A stretch of 64,000 nucleotides of DNA, from NCBI RefSeq assembly GCF_000613125.1, contig NZ_HG964497.1, positions 3,603,037 through 3,667,036 of the forward strand, written 5' to 3'. Each line of letters begins with the position of its first letter. Positions within the stretch are counted from its first letter, which is position 1. This document shows positions 1 through 7,610 of this stretch, in pieces. Origin of the DNA: Bacillus sp. EB01 (GTDB lineage Bacteria; Bacillota; Bacilli; Bacillales; Cytobacillaceae). The notes below the pieces were generated by a model. It ran no database searches. It was given only the letters and a program-made list of their open reading frames with translations, and was not told the origin of the DNA. The translations under genes were made by a program, and so were the position numbers.

Positions 1-180
1 GTTTCCTTCCTTATACTTTTGGCGGTAAATGCTCCCTACACCTTCTTCAGTGACCTTAATTGGCGTATTCTCGACCACTTGGGGCATAATTTTTTGCATA
101 TCTTCCAGGGATCCGTTCAGGAATGACCATATTTGCTCAATTGGTGCATTGATTTCGATAGATTTCGTCCAGCTTTTCAT
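1..180 (-). CDS. START/SRPBCC-like protein, 3' end outside window
   Basis: The first 60 residues are visible and begin MKSWTKSIEINAPIEQIWSFL, the usual opening of a START-like (SRPBCC/polyketide cyclase) ligand-binding fold. In that fold a beta strand and 'APIEQIW' lead into the first helix. An in-frame ATG lies six bases upstream (184-186), but the GAGGTG ribosome site sits right against it. It is well spaced for the ATG at 178-180, so I chose that start. The gene runs divergently from the VOC protein at 271. No ligand can be assigned from the fragment. Confidence 0.75.
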   Translation of the reverse strand, partial: MKSWTKSIEINAPIEQIWSFLNGSLEDMQKIMPQVVENTPIKVTEEGVGSIYRQKYKEGN

Positions 181-211
181 TTCCATCACCTCTTCTAAAA
201 GTATGTTACCA

Positions 212-241
212 TTGGATACAGCTTGTAAATGTAATTATAAT
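212..241 (+). promoter_or_regulatory. Candidate sigma-A promoter for the VOC gene
   Basis: TTGGAT (212-217) and a perfect TATAAT (236-241) are separated by 18 bp, about 30 bp before the start at 271. Confidence 0.45.
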
Positions 242-270
242 ATATATGTACATTCTGGGAGGGAATTTTA

Positions 271-633
271 ATGATAAAACAAATTGCAACAGTTGCTGTG
301 TACGTTGAAGACCAGCAGAGGGCTAAAGCATTTTGGTCTGAAAAGGCCGGCTTTGATATCATTGCCGAACATCCAATGGGGCCAAACGCATTCTGGCTTG
401 AGGTTGCCCCAAAGGGTGCCGAATCCCGCCTGGTTATTTATCCAAAATCGATGATGAAGGGTTCAGAATCCATGAAAGCATCGATTGTCTTCCAATGCGA
501 CGATATCACATCCACCTATGAAACAATGAAAGCGAACGGCGTCGAGTTTCTTGGCGAGCCCCAAACGATGCAATGGGGCACCTTCGTATCCTTCAAGGAC
601 GAAGACGATAACGAATATTTATTAAGACAATAA
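271..633 (+). CDS. VOC/glyoxalase-bleomycin resistance superfamily protein
   Basis: This 120-residue protein is one vicinal-oxygen-chelate unit. It opens IATVAVYVEDQQRAKAFW, has the central SRLVIYPKS strand, and ends GTFVSFKDEDDNEYLLRQ, where the last acidic metal-ligand strand is normally found. GGGAGG precedes the ATG. Members bind a metal and act as lyases, dioxygenases or drug-binding proteins, and the substrate cannot be told from sequence. It is a single-gene unit between its own promoter and a terminator. Confidence 0.85.
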   Translation: MIKQIATVAVYVEDQQRAKAFWSEKAGFDIIAEHPMGPNAFWLEVAPKGAESRLVIYPKSMMKGSESMKASIVFQCDDITSTYETMKANGVEFLGEPQTMQWGTFVSFKDEDDNEYLLRQ

Positions 634-640
634 CCACTAA

Positions 641-680
641 CTAAGCAGCAGGTTCCTGAATGGGCCTGCTGTTTAGTTCT
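641..680 (+). terminator. Rho-independent terminator after VOC gene
   Basis: CTAAGCAGCAGG pairs with CCTGCTGTTTAG around a 12-base loop, followed by a T-rich run. Confidence 0.75.
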
Positions 681-756
681 AGTTGTTTTCTATTATTGTG
701 ACAGTTTGCATAGTTTGCCTATTCTTGCACACGCTATTGACGTGGAGGTGATTGAG

Positions 757-933
757 ATGACAAACGGACAAAATCGCCAGGGCGGCGGACAAGGCAATGG
801 CAACAACGAACAAAATGGCGGACTTATGGATAAGATGCGCCAGGGATTTGAAAATGTCGTCGATGCAATTACAGGTAACGATGAAAACAAAGGCGGCGGA
901 CAAAAGAACCGCAACAACAACCAAAACCGCTAA
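757..933 (+). CDS. Small Gln/Asn/Gly-rich hydrophilic protein
   Basis: A 58-residue protein starts at the ATG at 757, seven bases after a perfect GGAGGTG; an earlier in-frame ATG at 706 lacks a ribosome site. Low-complexity ends (GGGQGNGNNEQNGG and GGGQKNRNNNQNR) flank a short amphipathic segment, MDKMRQGFENVVDAITG. There is no membrane segment, signal peptide or cysteine. It has its own terminator and is followed by a second tiny protein of similar style at 1024. I do not recognise the family. The composition resembles small sporulation or stress proteins of Bacillus, but that is inference only. Confidence 0.7.
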   Translation: MTNGQNRQGGGQGNGNNEQNGGLMDKMRQGFENVVDAITGNDENKGGGQKNRNNNQNR

Positions 934-943
934 CCGTTTATAC

Positions 944-970
944 AAAAACGCCACTGGGTGGCGTTTTTTG
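944..970 (+). terminator. Terminator between the two small-protein genes
   Basis: AACGCCAC/GTGGCGTT stem with a short loop and a T run, 11 bases after the stop at 933. Confidence 0.85.
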
Positions 971-1023
971 TTGGAATAAAAAAACGGAACTTACACAACC
1001 TACCAGTATTAGGAGGTGAAGGT

Positions 1024-1230
1024 ATGGCGAACCAACAGAACAGAGGAAATCAGGACAATCAGATTTCTGAAGGAATCAAAAATACAGCTGGGGCTGCTTT
1101 CCACGCTGCTCACAGTGCACTTGAAACAACCGAGGATGCAGCAATGAATGCAGTTGATGCTACAGCCAATGCAGTGAACAATACTGCCGAGAACGCACGT
1201 AACATGATGAGAAACAACAACGAACAGTAA
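1024..1230 (+). CDS. Small Ala/Asn-rich amphipathic protein
   Basis: A 68-residue protein with an excellent AGGAGGTGA site. Its middle is a long predicted amphipathic helix of repeating A/N/D/T steps (AAMNAVDATANAVNNTAENA), bordered by Q/N-rich ends. The 11-residue-like spacing of Ala and Asn resembles LEA-type or apolipoprotein-like helices, but I cannot assign a family. It has its own terminator. Together with the 757 gene it forms a pair of independently terminated small proteins of biased composition, which suggests strong, regulated expression such as in the spore or under desiccation (inference). Confidence 0.75.
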   Translation: MANQQNRGNQDNQISEGIKNTAGAAFHAAHSALETTEDAAMNAVDATANAVNNTAENARNMMRNNNEQ

Positions 1231-1257
1231 AAGACGCCTTTTAAAGGCGTTTTTTTA
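1231..1257. terminator. Convergent terminator hairpin
   Basis: AGACGCCTTT and AAAGGCGTTTTTTT form a compact hairpin. It ends the + strand small gene and abuts the stop codon of the minus-strand lipoprotein gene at 1255. Confidence 0.8.
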
Positions 1258-1683
1258 TTTGTCTAGGTCAGCTAATTTTTCACCGGTGAGGATTTCGTAA
1301 AGCTCAGTTGAATCACTTGCAGGCAGGTGAACGTACTTGCTTGAATCGGTTGTCAGTTCTAGCCTATCATTGCCAGGGCTGATCCAAACCATATAGGCTT
1401 GCACTTTCGCATCTGCGTTATCATATTCGAAGGCAAACATGTAGTCAGCAGGGCGGACCATGTTGACTTTGGCGTTCTTCCAATCTGCTTCATCAAGTAT
1501 TTCCCTCACCCTTTTTACTTTTTCGCTTTCAGATTCTTCTCTAAAGTTCTCATAGGCAGAGTCAATCTCTCCATCTGCGTGCTTAAGAACATCAATCCTT
1601 TTCTCTTCCAGGAAGGCTTCCCTGAGGCAGCCGCCAAGTATTAATAGGAGTACTGTTACGATAGCAGTTTTTCCATATTTCAT
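1255..1683 (-). CDS. Putative lipoprotein of unknown function
   Basis: This is a 142-residue protein. Translation most likely starts at the ATG whose complement ends at 1683, six bases after AGGAGAG; the frame stays open another 30 codons upstream into the neighbouring gene. The N-terminus (MKYGKTAIVTVLLLILGGC) is a lipoprotein signal with a lipobox-like LGGC, so it should be anchored outside the membrane. The mature part is acidic and starts with a helical segment. No catalytic motif is visible and the family is not recognised. It follows the DUF4275-like gene by 28 bp and is probably co-transcribed. Confidence 0.7.
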   Translation of the reverse strand: MKYGKTAIVTVLLLILGGCLREAFLEEKRIDVLKHADGEIDSAYENFREESESEKVKRVREILDEADWKNAKVNMVRPADYMFAFEYDNADAKVQAYMVWISPGNDRLELTTDSSKYVHLPASDSTELYEILTGEKLADLDK

Positions 1684-1711
1684 TATCATCTCTCCTGCTT
1701 TATGGACGTGG

Positions 1712-2161
1712 TCATATATGCCGCCTGGTCGTTTCTTTTTTATAAAAATAAGGCCCGTGCCACCCGGTTTCATGGGTTTTTACATATGTCCACCTGAAAT
1801 TCTCATCGGCTACATAGACGTCGTATTCGTTTTTCAGGTCGTCAGCGCTGAAACGCTTTGCATTTTTTAAAATCAATGCATCCTCCGAGTCCTGATTAAA
1901 TACAAAGCAGGCATATTTCCGCTCAGCATTGAAGGCTTCCTCGGCTGCACGGCCTTCCAGGCAAGCTTGTTTTCCATAGCTAAAAACGTGCCAGAGAAAG
2001 CCGCTTGAATTGCCTTTGTCGTACAAATGAATCGAGCGTTTTTCCTGAAAGCTTAAATGTCCGGCAAACTGTTCCTCCCACCGCCTCCTCAGCGGATTCC
2101 CCATGTCTTCAGCTTCCTCAACTTCAACATCCTTATAAATTAATCTCGTTAACAATTCCAT
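1712..2161 (-). CDS. DUF4275-like protein
   Basis: A 149-residue soluble protein carries WEEQFAGHLSFQEKRSIHL, the FLWHVFSYGK stretch and the ending TYVKTHETGWHGPYFYKK. I associate these with the DUF4275 family found in Bacillus. Function is unknown. A GGGGG ribosome site lies nine bases before the ATG. It is the promoter-proximal gene of a likely two-gene unit with the lipoprotein at 1255-1683. Confidence 0.65.
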   Translation of the reverse strand: MELLTRLIYKDVEVEEAEDMGNPLRRRWEEQFAGHLSFQEKRSIHLYDKGNSSGFLWHVFSYGKQACLEGRAAEEAFNAERKYACFVFNQDSEDALILKNAKRFSADDLKNEYDVYVADENFRWTYVKTHETGWHGPYFYKKETTRRHI

Positions 2162-2226
2162 CTAAGTATGCCCCCATTCTGCTTTCCCGAGATGGACCGT
2201 GGTTTGCTGCCTATCGATATAAGACG

Positions 2227-2745
2227 TCAGTTTACTAACCTATACATGAGGACGTCATCTACATAAGTGGTTTCATCCATCATGTATTCTTTGATTTTTC
2301 GTCCTTCCTCAATAAAGCCCATGCTTTTGTAGAGGGAGATAGCCTGGTGATTTGTTGAAAAAACCGCTAAACTAACTTTTTCAATCATTGGGTTCTGTTC
2401 GGCCCAGTCGAGCAGCTCTTTGACGAGCAGCTTACCTATGCCAAGATTTCGGTAGCCGTCCTGAATCACAATTCCCATATAGCCGGTATGTGCCATGCGC
2501 TTCCTTTCATGGGCATAAAAGACCACCCAGCCTACCACCTCACCAGCGGCCTCGGCAACAAACATAATTTCCCGGTCACTGGCAAGGAGATTCTTCAGAC
2601 TATCCCGCTGCTCTTCCACCGTTCTTGTAAACTCTTCGGAAGCAGGCGTCAGATAAAGTCCTTCTGCAATAACGGATTTATGTATGTTAAGGACTGTTTC
2701 AGCATCCCCTAGTTTGGCAGGACGGATGAGGATGATTGGTTCCAT
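2227..2745 (-). CDS. GNAT family N-acetyltransferase
   Basis: A 172-residue GCN5-related acetyltransferase. The acetyl-CoA pyrophosphate loop is seen as GYRNLGIGKLL, and the C-terminal SLYKSMGFIEEGRKIKEY closes the fold. The C-terminal pattern (IEEGRKIKEYMMDETTYVDDVLMYRL) resembles the RimJ/RimL and phosphinothricin acetyltransferase type. AGGAGGAGT lies before the ATG ending at 2745, which is preferred over the TTG one codon earlier. The acceptor substrate cannot be deduced. Confidence 0.85.
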   Translation of the reverse strand: MEPIILIRPAKLGDAETVLNIHKSVIAEGLYLTPASEEFTRTVEEQRDSLKNLLASDREIMFVAEAAGEVVGWVVFYAHERKRMAHTGYMGIVIQDGYRNLGIGKLLVKELLDWAEQNPMIEKVSLAVFSTNHQAISLYKSMGFIEEGRKIKEYMMDETTYVDDVLMYRLVN

Positions 2746-2784
2746 CAAATACTCCTCCTAGAAACTCATTTGGAATTTTAAGTA

Positions 2785-3051
2785 TTAAGCTCCCTCTTTC
2801 TTGATTTTCGTATCCTTTCTGATGCTATGGACTAGGAGACGGATGTCGCGGAGATCTTTTTTTAAAATGTCAATCATGTAAATCATTACAGTTAAAATCA
2901 ATGCGAGTAGCAAGATGACGATAATACCAATAAAAACAATGCCACTTCCCTCTCCTTCAACTCCTGCACTGCTAAACGCCGCACCAATAAAGAGGGAGAA
3001 CATGAAAATCCCCATTAGAATGCCAAAATAAAAAGCTATGTATTTCCTCAT
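2785..3051 (-). CDS. Small two-helix membrane protein
   Basis: The 88 residues contain two hydrophobic helices (about residues 5-28 and 38-62), followed by a charged cytoplasmic tail, KKDLRDIRLLVHSIRKDTKIKKEGA. A GGAGGG site precedes the ATG. Its start overlaps by four bases (ATGA) the end of a degraded frame at 3048-3218, which suggests a formerly coupled membrane-protein pair. No family recognised. Confidence 0.7.
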   Translation of the reverse strand: MRKYIAFYFGILMGIFMFSLFIGAAFSSAGVEGEGSGIVFIGIIVILLLALILTVMIYMIDILKKDLRDIRLLVHSIRKDTKIKKEGA

Positions 3052-3218
3052 TCGAAATCCCTCCTAATAATTGTTATTAGTTCAACCTTTGTCCAAAGTG
3101 CCAGTCCAAACGGTACAACTGCAATAACGCCATAAACCTGAAGCAATTCTTGGTACCTTTAAATATAGCCATGGAACATCACCCATACCCCGACTACAGA
3201 AAAAGCAAGCGATGACCA
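3048..3218 (-). pseudogene. Remnant of a small membrane-protein gene
   Basis: One frame reads LAFSVVGVWVMFHGYI, a TAA stop, then LLQVYGVIAVVPFGLALWTKV and a stop that overlaps the next gene's ATG. Two hydrophobic segments and the four-base overlap look like a real upstream partner, but the frame is broken and no good start is present. A short gene using the TTG within 'ELLQVYG' is the alternative. Confidence 0.35.
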
Positions 3219-3373
3219 CTACGGTAGAGCTGGTATGGAGATAGCGAATCAACCTCAAAAATGAGTCCCGTCTATCCTATTCTGAAAATACTGAACCTTC
3301 TTCCAAGATACCACGAATTGGATTATAATGGAATATGATGCAGAAATGTTTTGCTTCCCGGGGGAGGAACGTG

Positions 3374-5167
3374 ATGGATAAGAACGTAAGCAAATACATA
3401 GGGATGATTGTGGTTGCTGCCCTTTTTGCAGCAGGGATGATGTTTTTAAATAAGGATTCCGAAGAAGTTTCCGGGAAGCCCGTAAAAAGCCGGCAGCTCG
3501 AAAATATCGAAGCATTTGGGAGGCTGTATGGCGCTGTCCGCTTTTTCCATCCCAGCGATGAAGCAGTGGAGATTGATTGGACCCGATTTGCAATATATGG
3601 TGTAGGAAAAGTGAAGGTTGCCGGAAACGAAACGCAGCTGAAGGAAGTACTTGAGGAACTGTTCTTGCCAATTGCGCCGACCCTTGTTATCTATGAAAAA
3701 GGTGAAAAGCCCAAGCATACCAAAATAAAGAAATCACTCCAGATCCTTGCCTGGCAGCATTATGGCCCGCCAGGTCTTGACACCACGCATTTTTCGAGTA
3801 TGCGTGTACCTGCCGTAATTTCTGAAGGCGAACCTGTGACAGGCGATAACAAGCTGTTTGGAGAATACCCGCCCGTCAACAAGAAAATTGACCGCCGTAT
3901 GAGTGAAGGGCTGCGGTACTCGCTGCCCGTCGTCCTTTATCAGAAGGATGGCAAGACAGTCGGAAGTACGACCAAGAGCAGGCAGGGTTTCAAGAACTTG
4001 AAGAATAAAATCAATGATTTGGACCCAAACATGACAAGTGCTGATGAGGATGTCCGCTTGGCCGGGGTAGTTGTTACTTGGAATCAGCTTAGTTACTTCC
4101 ATCCGCACGTTGGAAGAGCTGCTGGAAATCTCGAGGATTTCGGCATATCCCTAAAGGACGCCTTTGACGACAAGACACGGGAGGACTATATCACAACGTT
4201 AGCCCAGTTGATGGAACTGACTGAGGATGGTCACGCGATGTCTTCTCTTGTCCAGTCCAGGATTGTCGGTTCACGGATTCCTTTGGAATTAGAAATTGTA
4301 GAGGGGAAACTTACGATTACTGCCGCCAGTGAAGGTATTGACTTAAAAGCTGGGGACATTGTTGAAACAGTCAATGGCCATGAGGCAATCCCCTTTATCG
4401 AAAAAGAAGCTGCCAAATTACCAGGTTCCCCTCAGTTCAAGCAATGGATGGCGATGGACTCCCTCTTGTTCCTTGAAGAGCTTAAAATAACCGTTAACCG
4501 TAATGGGACAATCCATGAAACGGCTGTCAGCTCAGGAAATGGCGGTTTTGTCGATGAATACGGGCACAATCCCTTTCAGGAAATCGAGCCTGGTATCTTT
4601 TATATTCACCTTGCGGGCAATGTTTTCCATGAAATTGAGCAGAACCTGGATAAATTGAGCAAAGCAAAAGGCATTGTATTTGATGCGCGCGAAGGAATTT
4701 TCCTAGAAGATAAATTGAAGGATCTTATTGGCCACCTTACAAGAAAAACTGCTCGAGGCCCACAGTGGAAGATTCGCCAAACGACCGTCCCCGGTGAGAA
4801 TATGGCAACATTTGATGGTGGCCATGATACCACCCAGCCGTTGGAGCCATATTTCCAAGGAAAACTCATCTTCCTTGCATCAAAGAAATCCTACGGTCCC
4901 ACAGAGCAACTGCTTTCTTTTGTAAAAAATAACAGGCTTGCTAAAATTGTTGGGGAGCCAACTGCCGGGATGCCTGGCGAAGTGCAAACTTATCCTATCC
5001 CCGGAAATATTAAAGGAATTATGACTGGAGTTGAAATCAGCCAGGCCGACGGGACACCGATTTATGGGGTCGGGATTAAAGAAGACATCACGGTCATCCG
5101 GACTTTGGAAGGCGTCAAGGCGGGAACCGATGAATATTTGCAAAAAGCGCTGGAGTTGATTCGATGA
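3374..5167 (+). CDS. Membrane-anchored S41-family peptidase homologue, nucleophile not conserved
   Basis: A 597-residue protein with an N-terminal signal or anchor helix (IGMIVVAALFAAGMMFL), a long N-terminal region, a PDZ-like segment (LKAGDIVETVNGHEAI) and an S41 (tail-specific protease) core. The core end is well preserved (GEPTAGMPGE, YGVGIKEDITV, GTDEYLQKALEL). Where active S41 proteins have S-A-G-E, this one has SYGPTE (codons 4889-4906), so glycine 508 replaces the serine in the simplest alignment. GGGGAGG precedes the chosen ATG; an ATG 13 codons upstream is weaker. The stop overlaps the Nudix start (ATGA), giving a three-gene unit with Nudix and GNAT genes. Confidence 0.8.
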   Translation: MDKNVSKYIGMIVVAALFAAGMMFLNKDSEEVSGKPVKSRQLENIEAFGRLYGAVRFFHPSDEAVEIDWTRFAIYGVGKVKVAGNETQLKEVLEELFLPIAPTLVIYEKGEKPKHTKIKKSLQILAWQHYGPPGLDTTHFSSMRVPAVISEGEPVTGDNKLFGEYPPVNKKIDRRMSEGLRYSLPVVLYQKDGKTVGSTTKSRQGFKNLKNKINDLDPNMTSADEDVRLAGVVVTWNQLSYFHPHVGRAAGNLEDFGISLKDAFDDKTREDYITTLAQLMELTEDGHAMSSLVQSRIVGSRIPLELEIVEGKLTITAASEGIDLKAGDIVETVNGHEAIPFIEKEAAKLPGSPQFKQWMAMDSLLFLEELKITVNRNGTIHETAVSSGNGGFVDEYGHNPFQEIEPGIFYIHLAGNVFHEIEQNLDKLSKAKGIVFDAREGIFLEDKLKDLIGHLTRKTARGPQWKIRQTTVPGENMATFDGGHDTTQPLEPYFQGKLIFLASKKSYGPTEQLLSFVKNNRLAKIVGEPTAGMPGEVQTYPIPGNIKGIMTGVEISQADGTPIYGVGIKEDITVIRTLEGVKAGTDEYLQKALELIR

Positions 5168-5592
5168 ATACGATTGTCGTAGCTGTAAAAGGTGTCATTG
5201 TCCATGAGGGCAAGGTGCTGATTGTCCAGCGTTCAGCATATGACGAGGCAGGCGCGGGGACGTGGGAATGCCCGGGTGGTAAGCTCGATTTTGGGGAGGA
5301 ACTGGAGTCGGCCTTGCAACGCGAAATCCATGAAGAAACCGGCATGGCCGTTTCTGTTGAAAAATTGCTCTATGCGGCCACTTTCAAAACGAATTCAACC
5401 CGTCAAGTAGTCATTCTCACCTATTTGTGCAGAAGCACGACGGGCGAGGTCTTCCTTTCCGGGGAGCACAGCAACTTTCTTTGGGCGGAAAAGAATGATT
5501 TAGTAGGATTGCTCTCGCCTGGCATTCTAAATGATTTTTATAAGAATAATGTTTTTGATGTAATTTGGAGGAGCGATATATATGCAGTATAA
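5164..5592 (+). CDS. Nudix hydrolase
   Basis: A 142-residue enzyme with a complete Nudix box (GGKLDFGEELESALQREIHEET, metal-binding REIHEE). It would hydrolyse a nucleoside diphosphate linked to another group, and the pattern of short length and central box is like MutT/ADP-ribose types. The start overlaps the S41 gene by four bases and the end overlaps the GNAT gene by eleven, so translation is coupled. The exact substrate cannot be assigned. Confidence 0.9.
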   Translation: MNTIVVAVKGVIVHEGKVLIVQRSAYDEAGAGTWECPGGKLDFGEELESALQREIHEETGMAVSVEKLLYAATFKTNSTRQVVILTYLCRSTTGEVFLSGEHSNFLWAEKNDLVGLLSPGILNDFYKNNVFDVIWRSDIYAV

Positions 5593-5980
5593 AACGTCAT
5601 CGGAGGAAATCAGTCGGGACATGATCGGCGGATTTTTCGTCGGCTGGCCTAATCCGCCGGCAGTGCCGACTTTTTTAAAATTGCTTGAGAACAGCTACCG
5701 GGTTGTCGTGGCAATCGATGAGGGCCAAGTGGTCGGGTTCATCACCGCCATTAGCGATGGGGTTTTATCAGCCTATATTCCATTACTTGAAGTTTTGCCT
5801 GATTACCAGGGACAGGGCGTTGGAAAGGAATTAGTCAAGCATATGCTGGAGGAGCTTGGTGAGATTTATATGATTGATTTGCTGTGTGATCCGGAACTAC
5901 AGCCATTTTATGAATCGGCTGGAATGAGGCCTGCAACCGGGATGATGGTACGAAATTACAATAGGCAGTCCGGAGTATAG
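5582..5980 (+). CDS. GNAT family N-acetyltransferase
   Basis: A compact 132-residue acetyltransferase with the CoA loop DYQGQGVGKELVKHML and the C-terminal ELQPFYESAGMRPATGMMVRN. GGAGGAGCG lies before the ATG, inside the end of the Nudix gene. It is the last gene of the S41-Nudix-GNAT unit. The acceptor is unknown. Confidence 0.85.
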   Translation: MQYKTSSEEISRDMIGGFFVGWPNPPAVPTFLKLLENSYRVVVAIDEGQVVGFITAISDGVLSAYIPLLEVLPDYQGQGVGKELVKHMLEELGEIYMIDLLCDPELQPFYESAGMRPATGMMVRNYNRQSGV

Positions 5981-6018
5981 TGTTCGAACCCAGCTACTTT
6001 TTGGCCGTTGATTTTTGA

Positions 6019-6048
6019 GGCACCGCTACTTGCTAGCGGTGCTTTTTA
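6019..6048 (+). terminator. Terminator of the S41-Nudix-GNAT unit
   Basis: GCACCGCTA/TAGCGGTGC stem followed by TTTTTAAT. Confidence 0.85.
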
Positions 6049-6066
6049 ATTGTGTGGCTGTGGTTT

Positions 6067-6137
6067 GACCGATAAATTTCTAATTAGACCGAAAAAATTT
6101 TTCTGGACCGATAAATTTTTTATTAGACCGATAAACC
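6067..6137. repeat. Short tandem repeat, about 20-bp unit
   Basis: GACCGAtAAA starts at 6067, 6087, 6106 and 6126, each followed by an A/T-rich tract. Four imperfect units have a 19-20 bp pitch in the intergenic region after the terminator. Confidence 0.6.
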
Positions 6138-6205
6138 AGAAAATCGTTCTATTAAAAGAACAATTAGAACCTCCTCCATGATTTGCTGAAACGGTTTACG
6201 AATGA

Positions 6206-6345
6206 AATCAAAGCCGAAATGAGGTACTGAGGCAACCGGCTTTAAGAATTGAGAAGATTGTTGGGGACTCGAGTACAGTTGCCCGCTATGGAGGCGAGGA
6301 ATTCGACATCCTGCTGCCAGACGGAACAAACCAGGCTCTCCTATA
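6206..6345 (+). pseudogene. GGDEF (diguanylate cyclase) domain remnant
   Basis: The frame starting near 6206 reads LRIEKIVGDSSTVARYGGEE, then FDILLPDGTNQA. This matches the heart of a GGDEF domain, including the RYGGEEF active loop. It has no start and no domain ends, and it runs into the 3' end of the oppositely oriented gene at 6341. This is a decayed fragment of a c-di-GMP synthase gene. Confidence 0.6.
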
Positions 6346-6790
6346 CTGTTATCTCCCAAAATTCCCGATCCTCGAGTACCAAATCATAAGGGTCCTTTAT
6401 ATCTGTCCAGCGAACGGATCTTCTTTTCTCTAACGGCTTATTCTCCCTCCCATTCAGGGATGTGAAATATTCCAGAGTGCCGCTTGTTTGAATTGCTTCT
6501 TCCATATAATCATACAGAATCCTCAGGCACTTCTCTTCGCCGGGCGTCCCCTTAAGCCGATACTTGAATGGAATACAGCTTGCATAGGCGGACACTTGAT
6601 AGTCATAGGAAAAGTGCTGGCTGTATGAAAACTTTTGCTTCAGTCTGGGGTCATAATTGTTTTCAAAGGCTAAATGGATGAAATCCAGTTCTGTTTTAAA
6701 GATAATAGGATTTCCCGGATAAACTGGATCTTGACCATAGGAACCCCGGGGCAGCTTTACCGGTGAGGCTAAATAAATGTATTGAGTCAT
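6341..6790 (-). CDS. Hypothetical protein
   Basis: A 149-residue soluble protein (MTQYIYLASPVKLPRGSYGQ...), rich in aromatic residues, with no motif I recognise. AAAGGAGTG is placed well before the ATG. A dispersed repeat element begins only about 18 bases upstream of the start codon, so the native promoter is either inside or beyond that element. Its 3' end overlaps the GGDEF remnant on the other strand. Confidence 0.6.
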   Translation of the reverse strand: MTQYIYLASPVKLPRGSYGQDPVYPGNPIIFKTELDFIHLAFENNYDPRLKQKFSYSQHFSYDYQVSAYASCIPFKYRLKGTPGEEKCLRILYDYMEEAIQTSGTLEYFTSLNGRENKPLEKRRSVRWTDIKDPYDLVLEDREFWEITV

Positions 6791-6808
6791 GAACCGCCAC
6801 TCCTTTCA

Positions 6809-7015
6809 AGAAAAGCGCAAGCGCCTGGTTAGCGCAGTATGGACTCCTCGAAAAGCTAACACTTTTTCTTCGTGCGATGCTGATGCTGCCGAAGCCTTCC
6901 TTGTGGAGGGCCTCGAAGGAGATAAAGGAAACACGATGAGCGCAAGCGAATCGATGTTGACTTATCGTAACGAGGGGACCGAAGTACACTAGGCGCTAGG
7001 CGCTGGAGCTAGACA
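6809..7015. repeat. Dispersed palindromic-ended repeat, copy R1
   Basis: The element opens GAAAAGCGCAAGCGCC and closes GGCGCTGGAGCTAGAC; the AGCGCC/GGCGCT ends can pair. The inside (CTTCGTGCGATGCTGATGCT and GTTGACTTATCGTAACGAGG) recurs almost unchanged in R2 (41988) and, inverted and shorter, in R3 (46540). Short frames inside it are shared only because the DNA repeats, so I treat it as non-coding. Confidence 0.8.
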
Positions 7016-7530
7016 ATTTTAAAAAAATATTCCCCTACCTCTTTTGAATCCTTTACGACAAATACCTTTTCTTTATATCTGGCATATTTGGTGAAAAAGT
7101 TCGGTTTTCCAACCTCGTCGAAGTGTTTGTTCCATTTAAACATTTTAAAAAAGATTTCCCATGTCGGTGTGTAGTGAAATTGTTCCAGCCTAAGCTTTTG
7201 CCGGGCGAATCTTTTGGTTATTCTCCATTTTCTAACCATGTTGGGAGGGTCTAAAAAGATAATCACTTCCGCCCGTTCGAAACTCTCAGATACCCAGTCC
7301 TCATTATGGACACCTTCAACTATCCATGTATCGTGTTGTTGGATGTCTCCTAGAATATCTTTTGCTTCTGCTGCAGAACGCCTTCGGTCACCAGCTGCGC
7401 TCCTCTCGCGTACTACATTATCAAGTTCATAGAATGGAATGTTTAACTGCCGGGATAACTTTTTAGCTAAAGTCGTTTTTCCGCTCCCCACCGAACCGAT
7501 AATATGAATCTTTCGCGGGACCTCTTTCAT
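7009..7530 (-). CDS. P-loop nucleotide kinase-like protein (FlaR/topology-modulation type)
   Basis: A 173-residue protein with Walker A GSVGSGKTT at residues 12-20, followed by LAKKLSRQLNIPFYELDNVV. IIFLDPP serves as the second strand and an arginine-rich lid follows (RKWRITKRFARQ). This is the small adenylate-kinase-like group often named FlaR or DNA topology modulation protein; the true substrate of that group is unclear. The stop codon and last coding bases (GTC TAG) are supplied by the end of repeat R1. GGAGGG precedes the start. Confidence 0.8.
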   Translation of the reverse strand: MKEVPRKIHIIGSVGSGKTTLAKKLSRQLNIPFYELDNVVRERSAAGDRRRSAAEAKDILGDIQQHDTWIVEGVHNEDWVSESFERAEVIIFLDPPNMVRKWRITKRFARQKLRLEQFHYTPTWEIFFKMFKWNKHFDEVGKPNFFTKYARYKEKVFVVKDSKEVGEYFFKIV

Positions 7531-7610
7531 GGCGAACCCTCCGCAACTATTTTAATTTTGCGTCAATTATACTAAACTAGAAATAATATGGAAACGTCCA
7601 GGAGGAAAAA

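Noticed and set aside
6789-6992. Reading frames within R1 and R2 (also 42100-42285)
   Set aside because: The same peptide appears in both because the repeat is copied; start contexts are poor and the frames extend beyond the element.
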